5,365 bases of DNA from Oscillospiraceae bacterium (GTDB taxonomy: Bacteria > Bacillota > Clostridia > Oscillospirales > CAG-272). The DNA is taken from positions 1 to 5,365 of the forward strand of contig SVQS01000132.1 of assembly GCA_015065205.1 (NCBI GenBank). The letters are read 5' to 3'. Shown here in pieces: positions 4,965 to 5,365 of the stretch. The notes beneath the pieces were generated by a model. The model worked only from the letters and a program-made list of their open reading frames with translations. It made no database searches and was not told where the DNA came from. Position 1 is the first letter of the stretch. The number at the start of each line of letters is the position of its first letter. The translations under genes and the position numbers were made by a program.

Positions 4965-5365
4965 ATGCCGGAACTGCCTTTTATTCCCGAAACCATTACC
5001 GTTCATTTGGGGCCTCCCGACTCCAATGCCGAGAATGTGACGCTTCCCTTTCTCGATTACATCGCCAACGTGGCATCAAGCGAAATTTACCCTACTTGGC
5101 CCGAAAATGCCATCCGCGCCAACATCTACGCGCAGGTATCCTTTGCTCTCAACCGCGTCTATACCGAATACTACCGCACGCGCGGCTATAATTTTGATAT
5201 TACAAACTACACGGGAACGGATCAATCCTTTGTGAATGGGCGCGTGGTGTTTGAGAACGTGCGCGAGATTGCAGGCGAGCTCTTTAACGACTACATCCGC
5301 CGCCCCGGGAGTGTTGCTCCTTTGTTTGCCGCCTACTGTAATGGCACGACTGTGACCTGCCCGGG
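4965..5365 (+). CDS. SpoIID-like domain protein, N-terminal part (runs off the right edge)
   Basis: The frame is open from ATG 4965 to the window end: 133 codons plus two bases. The block DYIANVASSEIYPTWPENAI (31-50), followed by RANIYAQVSFALNR (51-64), aligns with the SpoIID/LytB signature 'YV.GVVASEMP...EALKAQAVAARTY'. Glu40 falls at the position of the catalytic glutamate of the SpoIID lytic transglycosylase (E88 in B. subtilis, from memory). Further on, ITNYTGTDQSFVNGR (79-93) and APLFAAYCNGTTVTC (118-132) match the 'T..DQ.Y.G' and 'pi.A.Y...CGG.T' parts of the same fold. From memory, related clostridial proteins continue with a peptidoglycan-binding domain and are annotated that way; that part would lie beyond the window. 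No signal peptide or membrane segment precedes the domain, unlike SpoIID itself. It probably acts on cell-wall or cortex peptidoglycan, but activity and location are unproven. Confidence 0.8.
   Translation, partial: MPELPFIPETITVHLGPPDSNAENVTLPFLDYIANVASSEIYPTWPENAIRANIYAQVSFALNRVYTEYYRTRGYNFDITNYTGTDQSFVNGRVVFENVREIAGELFNDYIRRPGSVAPLFAAYCNGTTVTCP

Noticed and set aside
4621..5040. Plus-strand frame overlapping the beta-sandwich and SpoIID-like genes
   Set aside because: It is out of frame with both supported genes and has no recognisable content.

Overview
The window looks like chromosome from an anaerobic, spore-forming Firmicute of the Clostridia type. The best evidence is a near-certain spoIVA 5' end at the left edge, strong AAGGAGG-type ribosome binding sites on almost every gene, sigma-A promoters with 17-bp spacers, and a SpoIID-like protein at the right edge. 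Species cannot be named from the sequence. Most genes have mixed base composition. The gene at 3600-4385 is visibly richer in A+T than its neighbours.

Layout. (1) 1-192, minus: the first 64 codons of spoIVA, the spore coat basement-layer ATPase. (2) 193-372: a divergent intergenic region with a very good sigma-A promoter facing right. (3) 373-1509, plus: a PlsC-type lysophospholipid acyltransferase with an added C-terminal zinc ribbon and a beta-rich tail. (4) 1529-1556: a perfect 12-bp hairpin serving as a shared terminator for two converging genes. (5) 3519 down to 1564, minus: one promoter and three overlapping genes encoding a NusG-domain-II protein, a Gx/Hpre_diP_synt_I membrane protein and an ApbE lipoprotein (FAD:protein FMN transferase). 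(6) 3600-4385, minus: a hypothetical membrane protein with zinc ribbons at both ends, its own promoter and its own terminator. (7) 4515 to the window end, plus: a small carboxypeptidase-regulatory-like (beta-sandwich) protein followed 21 bp later by the start of a SpoIID-like protein.

How the genes may work together. The NusG-II, Gx and ApbE genes are one translationally coupled unit. Their make-up resembles the eetA, eetB and fmnB part of flavin-based extracellular electron transfer loci, or an Rnf-associated flavinylation module. The quinone, NADH dehydrogenase and flavinylated-substrate genes of the full locus are not seen here. The last gene pair has a possible mother-cell-type promoter and keeps the SpoIID catalytic glutamate position, but shows no signal peptide. 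With spoIVA, this places sporulation genes at both ends of the window.

I do not see RNA genes, CRISPR arrays, insertion sequences or prophage genes. The most interesting items are the compact flavinylation/electron-transfer operon, the signal-less SpoIID-like protein with its beta-sandwich partner, and the AT-rich twin-zinc-ribbon membrane protein.
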